Below are positions 1 to 9,522 of a stretch of DNA of 41,073 bases, in pieces. This DNA comes from CAYNJF01 sp964351745 (GTDB taxonomy: Bacteria > Pseudomonadota > Gammaproteobacteria > Berkiellales > Berkiellaceae), in contig CAYGPI010000009.1 of NCBI GenBank assembly GCA_964351745.1, forward strand, positions 1 through 41,073, read 5' to 3'. The position numbers were made by a program, and so were the translations under genes. The stretch's first letter is position 1; each line of letters begins with the position of its first letter. The notes beneath the pieces were generated by a model. It saw only the letters and a program-made list of their open reading frames with translations. It was not told the origin of the DNA and searched no databases.

Positions 1-377
1 GGCTCGTTTAGTTGGTGGTGTCGGTTATTGAGGAGAGTTCTATCTAAAATAAGGGTTTGGTGGTGGTGTAAACGATATCCCATGCTTAGCTTCAATTTTT
101 CTCGCACTAGCTCGCCATTAGGTCCATAGGCGATAGGAAGAGATTCTATCTTTTGGTCGTGCAGAGTCAGCTGCCAGTCGGCTTGTGGGCTCAAGAGAAC
201 ATCATGTGCCTCAAAGACTGTTGCCAGATGCTGCACGAAAGGATCATTAGGCTTTTGATATGGCGCAAGATGAAGTTGCTCAAAAGGCAAGCTTTCTGTG
301 TGAACTGTGCCTCGCAAATGGAAACCACATCCTGCGATACAGAGCATACAAAACAATATGGCTAGACGCTTTATCAT
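1..377 (-). CDS. lptE: LPS-assembly lipoprotein LptE, N-terminal part (gene runs off the left edge)
   Basis: LptE is an outer-membrane lipoprotein that plugs the LptD barrel and helps insert lipopolysaccharide. The minus-strand reading from 377 begins MIKRLAILFCMLCIAGCGFH: a short signal peptide, a lipobox (CIAGC) and the GFHLRG segment that typically follows the acylated cysteine in LptE. About 125 codons are visible before the window ends, with no stop. The ATG directly follows the leuS stop codon with no bases between, so the two are probably translationally coupled. The leuS-lptE order is common in gammaproteobacteria. Identification rests on the lipobox, the GFHLRG signature and the neighbour. 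Confidence 0.88.
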   Translation of the reverse strand, partial: MIKRLAILFCMLCIAGCGFHLRGTVHTESLPFEQLHLAPYQKPNDPFVQHLATVFEAHDVLLSPQADWQLTLHDQKIESLPIAYGPNGELVREKLKLSMGYRLHHHQTLILDRTLLNNRHHQLNE

Positions 378-2846
378 TTAGTTGGCAACCACGTTGACTA
401 GGCGATTTGGGACAACAATAACCTTTCTAATTGTTTTTCCTTCAGTATGGCGAAGAACATTGGGATCATTGATGGCCATCTTCTCTATGGCTTCTTTATC
501 TAAAGATGCGGGCACTTCAATTTTGCTGCGAACCTTTCCGTTGACTTGGAGAACAAGCTCTAAGGTGTCTTTAGACAGAGCTTGCTCATCAAGGTTTGGC
601 CACAACGCAAGCGTTATGTCTCCTAAGCTTAAGGCTTGCCAAAGCGCATGCGTTATATGGGGCACAATGGGCGATAACATGAGAAGAATCGCCTTGACAC
701 ATTCACTTCGAATGGCTTGATCCGTTGGATCGCTGCCTTCAAATTGGTTTAATTCATTGATAAGCTCCATGATGGCAGCAATAGCTGTATTGAAGACATA
801 ACGTCTTTGCATGTCGTCAGTGACTTTTGCGATGGTCTCATGTAACTTGCGTCGCATATTTTTTTGGATAGACGTGAGACCGGACTTTTCAATCTGCGGC
901 TCTTTTATGAAAGAGGGCGCATGATCCGAGACCATGCGCCATAATCTCTTTAGGAACCTGAACGCGCCATCGACACCAGTATCTGACCATTCTAAGCTTT
1001 GCTCTGGTGGAGAAGTAAACATGGTAAATAAGCGCACAGTATCTGCGCCATATTGATCGATCAAATTTTGTGGATCAACAGTATTACCTTCAGATTTTGA
1101 CATTTTGGAGCCGTCTTTCAAGACCATACCTTGAGTCAGTAGGCGTTTGAAAGGCTCATCAGACTTGACCAAATTAAAATCTCTTAAGACCTTATGAAAA
1201 AATCGAGAATATAGTAAATGCAAGATGGCATGCTCAATGCCACCAATATAATGATCGACAGGGGCCCAGTAATCGCCTCGCTCATCAATCATCTGTTTAT
1301 CTTGATCTGGACATGTAAAACGCATGTAATACCAAGAGGACTCGAAAAAAGTATCAAAAGTATCCGTTTCCCGTTTTGCAGGTTTTTGACATTGTGGGCA
1401 TGGTACTTCATAAAATTCGGGCATGCTTGCTAAAGGGGAGCCGTCTCCACTAGGGGTGACATTTTCTGGTAAGACGACAGGCAGATCACTTTCTGGGACA
1501 GGAACGGTGCCACAATGAGAGCATTCAATCATTGGAATAGGCGATCCCCAATAACGCTGACGTGAGACGCCCCAGTCTCTGAGACGATAATGGGTTTGTT
1601 TCTGACCAATGTTTAAAGACTCGAGGTGGGATGCAATTTTCTCTTTAGCTTGCTCAATGGTTAGGCCGTTAAATGGTTGAGAGTGACATAAAATACCTTC
1701 ATCGAGGTATGCTTCATTGTCTAAGGTGAAATCATCTTGACCATTAGGAGAAACTACAACTTGGATCGGTAGTTCATATTTTTTAGCAAACTCAAAGTCT
1801 CTTTGATCATGAGCAGGCACAGCCATGACAGCACCTGAACCATAGTCCATCAGGACGTAATTACCAATCCAGATTGGTAATTTTTGTTTAGTGATTGGAT
1901 GGATGGCCAATAAGCCTGTATCCATGCCTTTCTTTTCCATTTTTGCAAATTCGGCTTCAGCCACTTTAAGGTTTTTGCAAGATTCAATAAAAGCATGAAG
2001 CTCTGAGTTTGTTTCAGCAGCTTTTAAGCTCAAAGGATGGGTCGGTGCGACAGTTACATAAGTGACCCCCATGATAGTATGAATGCAAGTTGTGTAGACA
2101 CTCAGCTCAGGAGGGTTTTCAAGGTCTGCCACTTCAAATGAAAAGTTGACGCCATGGGATCGGCCAATCCAGTTTCTTTGCATGGTTTTAACTTGCTCTG
2201 GCCAATCATGAAGTTTCTCTAAGTCATCAAGCAACTCATCCGCATAATCTGTAATTTTAACAAACCATTGGGGAATTTCTCTTCTTTCAATGAGCGCTTT
2301 TGAGCGCCAACCGCGCCCATCAATAACCTGTTCATTGGCTAGCACGGTTTGATCGACTGGATCCCAGTTAACAACCGCACTTTTTTTATAGACTAAACCC
2401 TTCTCATACATCTTAAGAAATAACCATTGCTCCCAGCGGTAGTAACTTGGGTCGCATGTTGCAAATTCTCTTGACCAGTCAAAGGATAAGCCTAAGGCTT
2501 TAAATTGTCCTTTCATGTGCTCAATATTTTGATAAGTCCACTGGGCGGGCGGGACTTTATTTTTTATAGCTGCATTCTCGGCTGGGAGCCCAAACGCATC
2601 CCAACCAATAGGATGCAAAATATTTTTTCCCTGCATACGAGCAAAGCGAGCGATAACATCCCCTAAGGTATAATTGCGAACATGACCAACATGCAGGTGC
2701 CCACTAGGATATGGAAACATACTTAAAACATAGAAAGGATCTTTATTAGGATCTTCTTGGGCTTGAAAGGATTGATTGGTATCCCAGAAAGCTTGTGCTT
2801 CAGGTTCAATTTGCTGAGGGTGATATCGTTCGTCAATGGTCATCAT
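378..2846 (-). CDS. leuS: leucyl-tRNA synthetase, with an aberrant editing motif
   Basis: Class Ia synthetase that charges tRNA-Leu in the cytoplasm. Near the N terminus is the HIGH-type motif (PSGHLHVGHVRNY). A CP1 editing domain and a zinc-binding insert (CSHC...CPQC) follow, then the KMSKS loop (GSKMSKSEGN) and the anticodon-binding domain. At 822 residues it is slightly shorter than the 860-residue E. coli enzyme but complete. The notable feature is in the editing domain. The threonine-rich motif normally written TTRPDT reads TTCIHT at residues 252-257, so the Arg, Pro and Asp are replaced while the three Thr remain. The downstream editing segment (VPAHDQRD) is intact. A second in-frame ATG lies one codon in, so either could be the start. 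lptE follows immediately. Confidence 0.98.
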   Translation of the reverse strand: MMTIDERYHPQQIEPEAQAFWDTNQSFQAQEDPNKDPFYVLSMFPYPSGHLHVGHVRNYTLGDVIARFARMQGKNILHPIGWDAFGLPAENAAIKNKVPPAQWTYQNIEHMKGQFKALGLSFDWSREFATCDPSYYRWEQWLFLKMYEKGLVYKKSAVVNWDPVDQTVLANEQVIDGRGWRSKALIERREIPQWFVKITDYADELLDDLEKLHDWPEQVKTMQRNWIGRSHGVNFSFEVADLENPPELSVYTTCIHTIMGVTYVTVAPTHPLSLKAAETNSELHAFIESCKNLKVAEAEFAKMEKKGMDTGLLAIHPITKQKLPIWIGNYVLMDYGSGAVMAVPAHDQRDFEFAKKYELPIQVVVSPNGQDDFTLDNEAYLDEGILCHSQPFNGLTIEQAKEKIASHLESLNIGQKQTHYRLRDWGVSRQRYWGSPIPMIECSHCGTVPVPESDLPVVLPENVTPSGDGSPLASMPEFYEVPCPQCQKPAKRETDTFDTFFESSWYYMRFTCPDQDKQMIDERGDYWAPVDHYIGGIEHAILHLLYSRFFHKVLRDFNLVKSDEPFKRLLTQGMVLKDGSKMSKSEGNTVDPQNLIDQYGADTVRLFTMFTSPPEQSLEWSDTGVDGAFRFLKRLWRMVSDHAPSFIKEPQIEKSGLTSIQKNMRRKLHETIAKVTDDMQRRYVFNTAIAAIMELINELNQFEGSDPTDQAIRSECVKAILLMLSPIVPHITHALWQALSLGDITLALWPNLDEQALSKDTLELVLQVNGKVRSKIEVPASLDKEAIEKMAINDPNVLRHTEGKTIRKVIVVPNRLVNVVAN

Positions 2847-3062
2847 GCTTCTAATTCTTATGGTTTAAACACGGGAATGAATTGTCGTAAGGATACCATG
2901 AGCTAAAAGGCCAAGCGAGTGCCTATCTTTTATTAGTGGTTTAACTTTCTTGTTTGCTGCTTGATGGGATTAAAAGGAGAGCTTAGCTATGGTTTTCAGA
3001 TGAAAAATTTAGCTATTTGCCCAAGTATTTCTTGAGCAAATAACCTTATCATCACTTACTTA

Positions 3063-4583
3063 TTATTTTTTACGTTTTTTTTCTGGCAACAAAGAGATTA
3101 AAAATAAGGCTATGAGCCATACTCCAAGCAGCCATGGCCCCATGATAAGCCATGGCGTTTTTCCTTCAGCTGTTTTAAAGGAGCCAACCAATACTTTCTC
3201 TTCAAAAGAGGGGATCCGCTCCTTGATCTCTCCCATATTATTAATGATGGCACTGATGCCACTATTTGTAGCTCTCAGGACATATCTCCCTGTCTCTATA
3301 GCGCGCATTTGCGCCATTTGTAAATGCTGCTTGGGACCTAATGAGTTACCAAACCAAGCATCATTGCTAATGGTGACTATCATATGTGCTTTTTGAGTCG
3401 TGTCTCGAATCGTGAATGGATACGCTATTTCATAGCAAATGGCCGGCGCGACTGTGTAGCCCTTAGTCATCATAGGAGGCTGTTTTTCGCCAGAAATAAA
3501 TTGAGACATAGGTAAGTCAAAAAAGCTAATAATGCCCCTTAGCATTTTTTCTAATGGCACATATTCGCCAAAAGGCACTAAATGCTTTTTATAATATAGG
3601 CCGTTGCCTTGACCCAAACTTACCATGCCATTATAGAATTTATTTTGGTTTTCAACTTGGACAGGGACACCAGAAATAAAGCCTGCTTGACTGCTTAAGG
3701 CTAGTTGGCTCATTTCTTTAAAGAAAGCTGTAGAGCCAGGTAAGGGGACTGGGATAGCAGATTCTGGCCAAATGATAAGATCAACATCTAGATGCTCAGC
3801 AGTAAGAGCGCTGTAGGTATTGGCTATGTTTTGTATCTGTGTGTTATCCCATCGCAGTGCTTGAGGAATATTGGCTTGAACCATCGCAACAGTCAGCTCG
3901 TCGCTCACGCTGTTCCAGTTTTTATGGTGAATAGAGCCAGCTCCGATCCAAATAATCAATGCACTGCCTAGCAGTTTGTATAGATACTTTCGATTAGGTT
4001 TTGCGGCTGAAACATATCTAAAGATTTCGTATAAAACAGCACCATTAAAAGCAACAGCCCAAGAAATAAGCCAAACACTGCCAATAGGTGCGAGCCAAAG
4101 TAGATGAGTACTAAACTGACTATAACCGAGAAAAAGCCAAGGGAAACCTGTAAAGATCCAGCCTCTTAATATTTCAATAGCCACCCAAAGCGCAGGGAAG
4201 GCAATCAATGTACGTTTAACATTGGCTTGCGGCCAAAATTTGTTAAGCATCCACCCCAATAAAGCTGTGAAAGAGGAAAGTATCAAGACGAAGGCGGCAG
4301 TAATGAAGCTACTGATGTAAACAGAGCCACCACCATGATCGAAAATGCTGATGTAAATCCAAGTTACCCCTATGCCAAATAATCCGATGCCAAATAAGCC
4401 ACCGCGAAGAAAGCTTTGCTTTAAAGATTGGCCATTAAGCGAGTAAAGCAAGAGGGCTATCGATAGAAAGGCTGCAGCTGCAATATTGTAAGGCGCAAAA
4501 CTGTAAACTTGCATCGCACCAGCAGCAAGTGGGATGGCATATGGGAGAGCCCATTTATAAAAAGATTTAATTTTCTTAATCAA
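3063..4583 (-). CDS. lnt: apolipoprotein N-acyltransferase
   Basis: Inner-membrane enzyme that adds the third acyl chain to the N-terminal cysteine of lipoproteins, the last maturation step before Lol sorting. The first ~215 residues form several hydrophobic helices, followed by a periplasmic nitrilase-fold domain (about 228-470) and one C-terminal membrane helix. The expected catalytic triad is visible: E274 (IWPESAIP), K332 (YKKHLVPFGEY) and C383 (AICYEIAYP). The length of 506 residues matches the family. It lies downstream of ybeX on the same strand after a 198-base gap, as in the classical ybeZ-ybeY-ybeX-lnt cluster. LolB, which acts later in the same pathway, is also encoded in this window. 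Confidence 0.97.
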   Translation of the reverse strand: MIKKIKSFYKWALPYAIPLAAGAMQVYSFAPYNIAAAAFLSIALLLYSLNGQSLKQSFLRGGLFGIGLFGIGVTWIYISIFDHGGGSVYISSFITAAFVLILSSFTALLGWMLNKFWPQANVKRTLIAFPALWVAIEILRGWIFTGFPWLFLGYSQFSTHLLWLAPIGSVWLISWAVAFNGAVLYEIFRYVSAAKPNRKYLYKLLGSALIIWIGAGSIHHKNWNSVSDELTVAMVQANIPQALRWDNTQIQNIANTYSALTAEHLDVDLIIWPESAIPVPLPGSTAFFKEMSQLALSSQAGFISGVPVQVENQNKFYNGMVSLGQGNGLYYKKHLVPFGEYVPLEKMLRGIISFFDLPMSQFISGEKQPPMMTKGYTVAPAICYEIAYPFTIRDTTQKAHMIVTISNDAWFGNSLGPKQHLQMAQMRAIETGRYVLRATNSGISAIINNMGEIKERIPSFEEKVLVGSFKTAEGKTPWLIMGPWLLGVWLIALFLISLLPEKKRKK

Positions 4584-4781
4584 GGTGATATTCCTTTGAA
4601 ATGAAACTGGCTTTTGACTGAAAGAGTATGAATTTTAAGGTAGCCGCGTCGCTAGAGAAAAGCAAGAGGTGCCCATCTTTTTAGATGCACAGCTTAAAGG
4701 TAGTACATCTAAATGATCGAATAAAGTATCCTACTGATAGGATAGTAATTTAGCTAAAATCAAAAACTAGCAAAGAAATGG

Positions 4782-5630
4782 CTAAGATTCTTCAGTTTCG
4801 GCAACAGTGACTCCTAGCACTTGAATACGGCGTCGGTTGGCTTTTTGAACAGTAAACGTTAAGCCTTCAAGCGTGACGGACTCCCCTCGCTTTGGAAGAT
4901 GTCCAAAAGCCTGCAGAACGATGCCACTAATGGTGTCAAAAGCTTCATCATCAAGCATTGTCTTAAAGTAGTCATTAAATTCGCCAATGGGCATTAAAGC
5001 TTTAACAGTATAGGACTGGTCTGAGTGTTTTTTGACCATTTCTTCATCATCGATATCATGCTCGTCTTCAATATCACCGACAATTTGCTCTAGCACATCT
5101 TCAATGGTAACGAGCCCCATCACACTGCCATACTCGTCAACAACAATGGCTAAGTGGTTGCGACTTTTTCTGAACTCATTAAGTAAGACATTGAGACGTT
5201 TGCTTTCTGGGATAAAAAAAGCTGGACGAAGCAGATCTCGCAGGTGAAATCGCTCAGAGTGCTCTGGATCTAGATGTTTAAGTAAGTCTTTAGCTAAAAG
5301 AATCCCAATCACTTCATCTCTGTTATCTCCTATGACGGGGAATCTTGAGTGAGCAGATTCTACGACAACAGAGGAAATGGCTTCAAAAGAGTCTTCTTTA
5401 GGGACGACGACCATGTTGCCACGAGGGATCATGATTTCACTGACTTGCATGTCGCATAAATGTAAAGAGCCTTCGATCATGCTGAGCGCTTCGCTGTCTA
5501 GCAGTTCGCGTTGCTCAGCGTCTCTCAAAATTGAGACAAGCTGCTCTCTATCTTTAGGCTCGCCTAATAATGCAGAGCTTAATTTTTCTAACCAGTTACT
5601 TCCCTTATTTGTTCCGCTGTCGTCAGCCAT
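4782..5630 (-). CDS. ybeX: CorC/HlyC-family CBS-domain protein YbeX
   Basis: Soluble CorC-type protein with a central CBS pair (about residues 60-190, including the VVDEYGSVMGLVTIEDVLE segment) and a C-terminal CorC_HlyC domain. The family has been linked to magnesium/cobalt efflux in older work and more recently to ribosome maturation with YbeY and YbeZ. The open frame extends to 5663, but the ATG at 5630 (MADDSGTNKG...) fits E. coli YbeX better. It also gives an 8-base overlap with the ybeY stop, typical of translational coupling. With this start the protein has 282 residues. The whole order ybeZ-ybeY-ybeX-lnt is preserved. Confidence 0.93.
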   Translation of the reverse strand: MADDSGTNKGSNWLEKLSSALLGEPKDREQLVSILRDAEQRELLDSEALSMIEGSLHLCDMQVSEIMIPRGNMVVVPKEDSFEAISSVVVESAHSRFPVIGDNRDEVIGILLAKDLLKHLDPEHSERFHLRDLLRPAFFIPESKRLNVLLNEFRKSRNHLAIVVDEYGSVMGLVTIEDVLEQIVGDIEDEHDIDDEEMVKKHSDQSYTVKALMPIGEFNDYFKTMLDDEAFDTISGIVLQAFGHLPKRGESVTLEGLTFTVQKANRRRIQVLGVTVAETEES

Positions 5631-6081
5631 GTTTGTCCTCAAGGTAGGGGTTTGAATATCCAAATTGGTGTAAGAGCTTTATTTCGAGAGATTCCATCAC
5701 TTGAGCTTCTTTTGCTTGTTCGTGATCATAGCCTTGTAAATGCAAAGTGCTATGAATGATGAGATGCGCCCAATGAGATTCAATTGTTTTACTTTGCGCT
5801 TTAGCTTCATTTTCTAAGATGCTAGCACAAATAACAATGTCTCCTAAAAACCCATCTGACATCTCTATGGGCGCAAGATTCGGGAAAGAAAGGACATTAG
5901 TTGGTTTATCTTTAGCTCGGTAGTTTCTATTCAAAGCTTGAATTTCTTGCTCATCAACAATGCGCAAAGTGATTGACCTATCCTCTTTGCTATCTAGTGC
6001 TGATGCCGCCCATGCTTGTAGCAGCTCTAGCGATGGTGTCGAGCTTGATACGATGTTTTGAATATTTAAGTCTAAAGGCAT
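5623..6081 (-). CDS. ybeY: endoribonuclease / rRNA maturation factor YbeY
   Basis: Single-strand-specific metal-dependent RNase involved in 16S rRNA 3' maturation and late ribosome quality control. The zinc-binding H-x3-H-x5-H motif is intact at H110, H114 and H120 (HSTLHLQGYDH). The length of 152 residues is normal. The gene sits 2 bases after ybeZ and overlaps the start of ybeX by 8 bases, so all three are probably one transcript. Confidence 0.97.
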   Translation of the reverse strand: MPLDLNIQNIVSSSTPSLELLQAWAASALDSKEDRSITLRIVDEQEIQALNRNYRAKDKPTNVLSFPNLAPIEMSDGFLGDIVICASILENEAKAQSKTIESHWAHLIIHSTLHLQGYDHEQAKEAQVMESLEIKLLHQFGYSNPYLEDKHG

Positions 6082-6083
6082 GA

Positions 6084-7118
6084 TTAGGAGTCTTTATTTT
6101 CGTATTGGTGATAAGCTTCAACAATGGCTTGAACTAATGGGTGTCTGACAACATCCGTTGATTTAAAATAGTTGAAGGCAATGCCATTAATGCCATCAAG
6201 CACTTTGATAGCATGGTTAAGACCGGACTGACTGCCTTGAGGCAAATCAATTTGAGTGACATCTCCAGTAATAATCACTTTAGACGAAAAGCCCATACGA
6301 GTAAGAAACATTTTCATTTGCTCAATGGTTGTATTTTGCGCCTCATCTAAAATGACAAAGGCATCATTGAGCGTGCGGCCTCGCATATAGGCTAGAGGTG
6401 CAACTTCAATAATGTTTGCTTCGATTAGTTTAGTGGCTCTGTCAGCCCCAATCATTTCGTTCAAGGCATCAAATAATGGACGCAGATAGGGATCAATTTT
6501 TTGTGCTAAATCACCAGGTAAGAAACCTAGATGTTCACCGGCTTCAACAGCAGGTCTCACGAGTAGAATTCTTTCTATATCTTGCACTTCTAAGGCGGCG
6601 ACAGCAGCGGCAACGGCAAGATAGGTTTTACCCGTACCAGCAGGACCAAGGCCAAAATTGATATCAAACTGACGAATATTTTGAATGTATTGCCTTTGGT
6701 TTTTTCCGCGCGGCTTAATTAATTTTTTCTTGATTTTAATGGAAGAGCTCTCTGAATCTAAATGATCAGCAGAATCGTCTTCTTTGGCATTTAATTTTTG
6801 CATATAGCTTTGCAACGACAAGTGAATAGAATGGGGGGTTAATTCATCTTTGGATGATAGCTGGGCATACTGTTTCGTGATAAAAGCTTGAGCTAATGAA
6901 ACAGATTTTTCGTCTCCGTGGATTTGGAACACATTACCGCGGTTCTTAATTTCAACGCCTAATCTTTGTTCGATGAGACGCAAATGCTCATCAAAACGGC
7001 CGCACAAGCTCATAAGACGGCGATTATCGTCTGGGAGAAGTGTCATTTCAGCAATGTTTGTAATATCGTTCAAATTTTTTGTTTCAAGCCATTTCGGCAC
7101 CAAACACACTTTAAGCAT
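6084..7118 (-). CDS. ybeZ: PhoH-family ATPase YbeZ
   Basis: P-loop ATPase of the PhoH family, thought to act with YbeY in RNA and ribosome metabolism. It has an N-terminal KH-like region, Walker A at residues 158-165 (GPAGTGKT) and a Walker B with AFVILDEAQN. Length is 344 residues, against 346 in E. coli. Residues 1-24 do not resemble the E. coli N terminus, and similarity begins at MTLLPDDNRRL (residue 25), so the true start could lie a little downstream. An AAGGAG sits about 50 bases before the ATG, too far to define it. It is 77 bases after miaB on the same strand. Confidence 0.96.
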   Translation of the reverse strand: MLKVCLVPKWLETKNLNDITNIAEMTLLPDDNRRLMSLCGRFDEHLRLIEQRLGVEIKNRGNVFQIHGDEKSVSLAQAFITKQYAQLSSKDELTPHSIHLSLQSYMQKLNAKEDDSADHLDSESSSIKIKKKLIKPRGKNQRQYIQNIRQFDINFGLGPAGTGKTYLAVAAAVAALEVQDIERILLVRPAVEAGEHLGFLPGDLAQKIDPYLRPLFDALNEMIGADRATKLIEANIIEVAPLAYMRGRTLNDAFVILDEAQNTTIEQMKMFLTRMGFSSKVIITGDVTQIDLPQGSQSGLNHAIKVLDGINGIAFNYFKSTDVVRHPLVQAIVEAYHQYENKDS

Positions 7119-7195
7119 AACTCATATCAAAAGAACTTGAAGTGCAAGTGCCCGAAAAGGTTGACTCCTTTTAAATTGATATAAAATTCAATGGG

Positions 7196-8521
7196 TTACG
7201 AAGCAATGGTGCCTCGCAAAGCGTTTGGAGAAAAGTCGTCAATCATGAGATTAAGAAATTGTCCTATATCTTCCTGCTTGCCACCTGAGAAATTAACCAC
7301 ACGGTTATTCTCTGTTCTACCAGAAAACTCCATCGGGTTCTTTTTAGAGGGACCAGTGACTAAAATGCGCTGGACGGTGCCAACCATAGATTCACTGATG
7401 GCCATCGCTTGTTGTCGCAGGCGCGTTTGCAGTAATTGAAGCCTTTGTTTCTTGACCTCTAAGGGGACTTCATCAACCATAGAGGCTGCTGGAGTTCCTG
7501 GGCGGGGACTGTAGATGAAGCTATAAGATTGGTCGAACCCAATAGAGGCAACCAAATCTAGAGTATCTTGGAAATCCTTGTCTGTTTCTCCAGGAAAACC
7601 GACAATAAAGTCAGAGCTGATACAAATATCTGGGCGTACCGCTCGTAAGTCTTTGATCTTAGCTTTGAACTCTAGGCCGGTATGATGGCGACCCATTAAA
7701 CTTAAAATCTTGTCGCTGCCACTTTGGATTGGTAAATGCAATTGATTAGCAAGCTCGGGAACATTTTTGTAGGCTTCAATTAAAGAATCAGAGAATTCAT
7801 TGGGATGAGATGTTGTGAATCGAATTCTATCGATGCCTTCAATTTGAGCAATGTACGTTATCAACAAGCCTAAATCAGCTTGCACACCGTCATGCATTTT
7901 TCCTCGATAGGCATTAACATTTTGCCCAAGTAAAGTGATCTCGCGAACCCCTTTATCTGCTAATTGATAAGCCTCATGAATAATGTCGTCAAAAAGTCTA
8001 TCGATTTCTTCACCACGTGTGTATGGAACAATACAATAGGTACAATACTTGTTGCACCCTTCTTGAATTGAAAGAAAGGCTGTGGGGCCGTCTACACTTG
8101 GCTCAGGTAAATTATCAAATTTCTCAATTTTAGGGAAACTAATGTCTATCGCAGGCTTGCCATCTCTTTTTACAGATGAAATAAGTGCAGGCAGGCGGTG
8201 TAGAGTTTGTGGCCCAAAGACGACGTCGACATACGGGGCTCTTTGACGAATTTTTGTTCCTTCTTGGCTGGCAACACAACCCCCAACACCAATGATTATT
8301 TTTTCATTTTTTTCTTTTAATGAGCGCCATTGACCTAAACGAGAAAATATCTTTTCTTGGGCTTTCTCTCGAATGGAGCACGTATTCATGAGCAATACAT
8401 CAGCTTGCTCTGGCGTCTTGACCTCTGTCATAGAGAGGCTCGATCCTAAAAGATCAATCATACGCTTGGAATCGTATTCATTCATTTGGCAGCCCCAAGT
8501 TTCGATATAAACGTTTGGCAT
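7196..8521 (-). CDS. miaB: tRNA-2-methylthio-N6-dimethylallyladenosine synthase MiaB
   Basis: Radical-SAM methylthiotransferase that converts i6A37 to ms2i6A37 in tRNAs reading UNN codons. The N-terminal domain carries the three cysteines of the auxiliary iron-sulfur cluster (C11, C48, C82). The radical-SAM cysteines are at C156, C160 and C163 (CNKYCTYC), followed by a TRAM domain near the C terminus. The length of 441 residues is slightly short but complete, and the start MPNVYIETWGCQMNEYDS matches the family. It is the first gene of the minus-strand cluster. Confidence 0.97.
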   Translation of the reverse strand: MPNVYIETWGCQMNEYDSKRMIDLLGSSLSMTEVKTPEQADVLLMNTCSIREKAQEKIFSRLGQWRSLKEKNEKIIIGVGGCVASQEGTKIRQRAPYVDVVFGPQTLHRLPALISSVKRDGKPAIDISFPKIEKFDNLPEPSVDGPTAFLSIQEGCNKYCTYCIVPYTRGEEIDRLFDDIIHEAYQLADKGVREITLLGQNVNAYRGKMHDGVQADLGLLITYIAQIEGIDRIRFTTSHPNEFSDSLIEAYKNVPELANQLHLPIQSGSDKILSLMGRHHTGLEFKAKIKDLRAVRPDICISSDFIVGFPGETDKDFQDTLDLVASIGFDQSYSFIYSPRPGTPAASMVDEVPLEVKKQRLQLLQTRLRQQAMAISESMVGTVQRILVTGPSKKNPMEFSGRTENNRVVNFSGGKQEDIGQFLNLMIDDFSPNALRGTIAS

Positions 8522-8783
8522 AGTGGTAGTTAGATAACCCTGGTTATTAGTATAGAAACAAATTCTACATAATTTTTGCCGTGCTCGCTACTTTTAGCTA
8601 TTTTCTGTTAGCAGTTAATGGCTCTAAATGGGGGACAACAAGAGTTTAAATTTCCTTTGGTATGGGGTGTTAGAAATTTGACAAAGATTAGATAAAATAT
8701 AGATGCGGTGGGAAAGCTGTCGTAACCCAATAGGTTAGGGAGGATTGGTTGTAGTCTTCATTCTGACAAACTTGTAAGCTAGT

Positions 8784-9430
8784 TACATTTCGTTGATCAC
8801 TTCAAAATCTTTTAAGCTGCCTTTTATAGCAAAGCCTACGACAGAATCAACGCCAGTCTCTTTTCTAATTTGGTCGCTATGACGTTGAGCGTGGCACCAA
8901 AGCCGGCGGCGTCATCAGTAACGAGTATCCTACGAAAAGGAATATCTCTATCCGAAACAAAGATAGTACTTGTTGCATTTTCTATCCTATCAGGCAGTTT
9001 AAATAAAGATTTTTGAGTGATAGGTTTTCCTTAAAATAGTTTTGATACGGTCATGGTTCGGATTTTTAAAGATAAAAGTCTCTGGCATGTTTTTAGGAAA
9101 GATATTTTGCTTGGGATTGAATGGGGCGTGTAAACAATAGCATCATTGATGCTGATTGGTTTTTATCGCCCATCGTTGAAAGTCTACCAAGCCTTGTAAG
9201 ACCTCTCCCGAGGCTTGATATTGACATAGTAGGTTTCTAGGCTGAGGCCATCATGCTTAATAGTTGGTAACAGCGGTGACTCTGTAGATGCCTCAACTTG
9301 ATAGAGCACCTTAGGAAACTTGCCTATTTTTTAATATGACCTTGGGCTATTAAGGCCTTCAAGTGTCTATGCACCATTTGTGTACTAATTTGTAACAGAG
9401 CTGCTCGTTAAGGGGGATGATGGGGCCATT
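8784..9430 (-). pseudogene. decayed winged-helix / phosphoribosyltransferase gene
   Basis: No intact frame exists here, but the minus strand can be read through in pieces. A helix-turn-helix-like segment (STQMVHRHLKALIAQGHIKK) ends at a stop next to an A-run near 9327 and continues in another frame as IGKFPKVLYQVE. A second frame change is near 9205. A TGA lies at 9143-9145, and another frame change is near 9025. The last ~70 codons encode a phosphoribosyltransferase signature (ILVTDDAAGFGATL) and end KGSLKDFEVINEM with a stop at 8784. I infer a former transcriptional regulator with a PRTase effector domain. The 5' limit is uncertain and may reach about 9520-9600. The slip at a homopolymer and the multiple lesions indicate real decay rather than one sequencing error. 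Confidence 0.7.
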
Positions 9431-9522
9431 ATCCTTCATGCTCTGTTAGCCACTGGCTGCATAAGTTGCGATTGGAGGATATTGAGTTATCATATTTGCT
9501 TACACGTCCTTCACGATAATCT

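Noticed and set aside
4680..4744. Two small inverted repeats (TTTAGATG/CATCTAAA and TATCCT/AGGATA) between ybeX and lnt
   Set aside because: AT-rich and short with a long loop or no T-run; not enough to call a terminator or operator.
8678..8705. TTGACA with an AT-rich stretch that could be a plus-strand promoter
   Set aside because: No -10 box at proper spacing (14-16 bases only, weak match), and no plus-strand gene follows for 800 bases.
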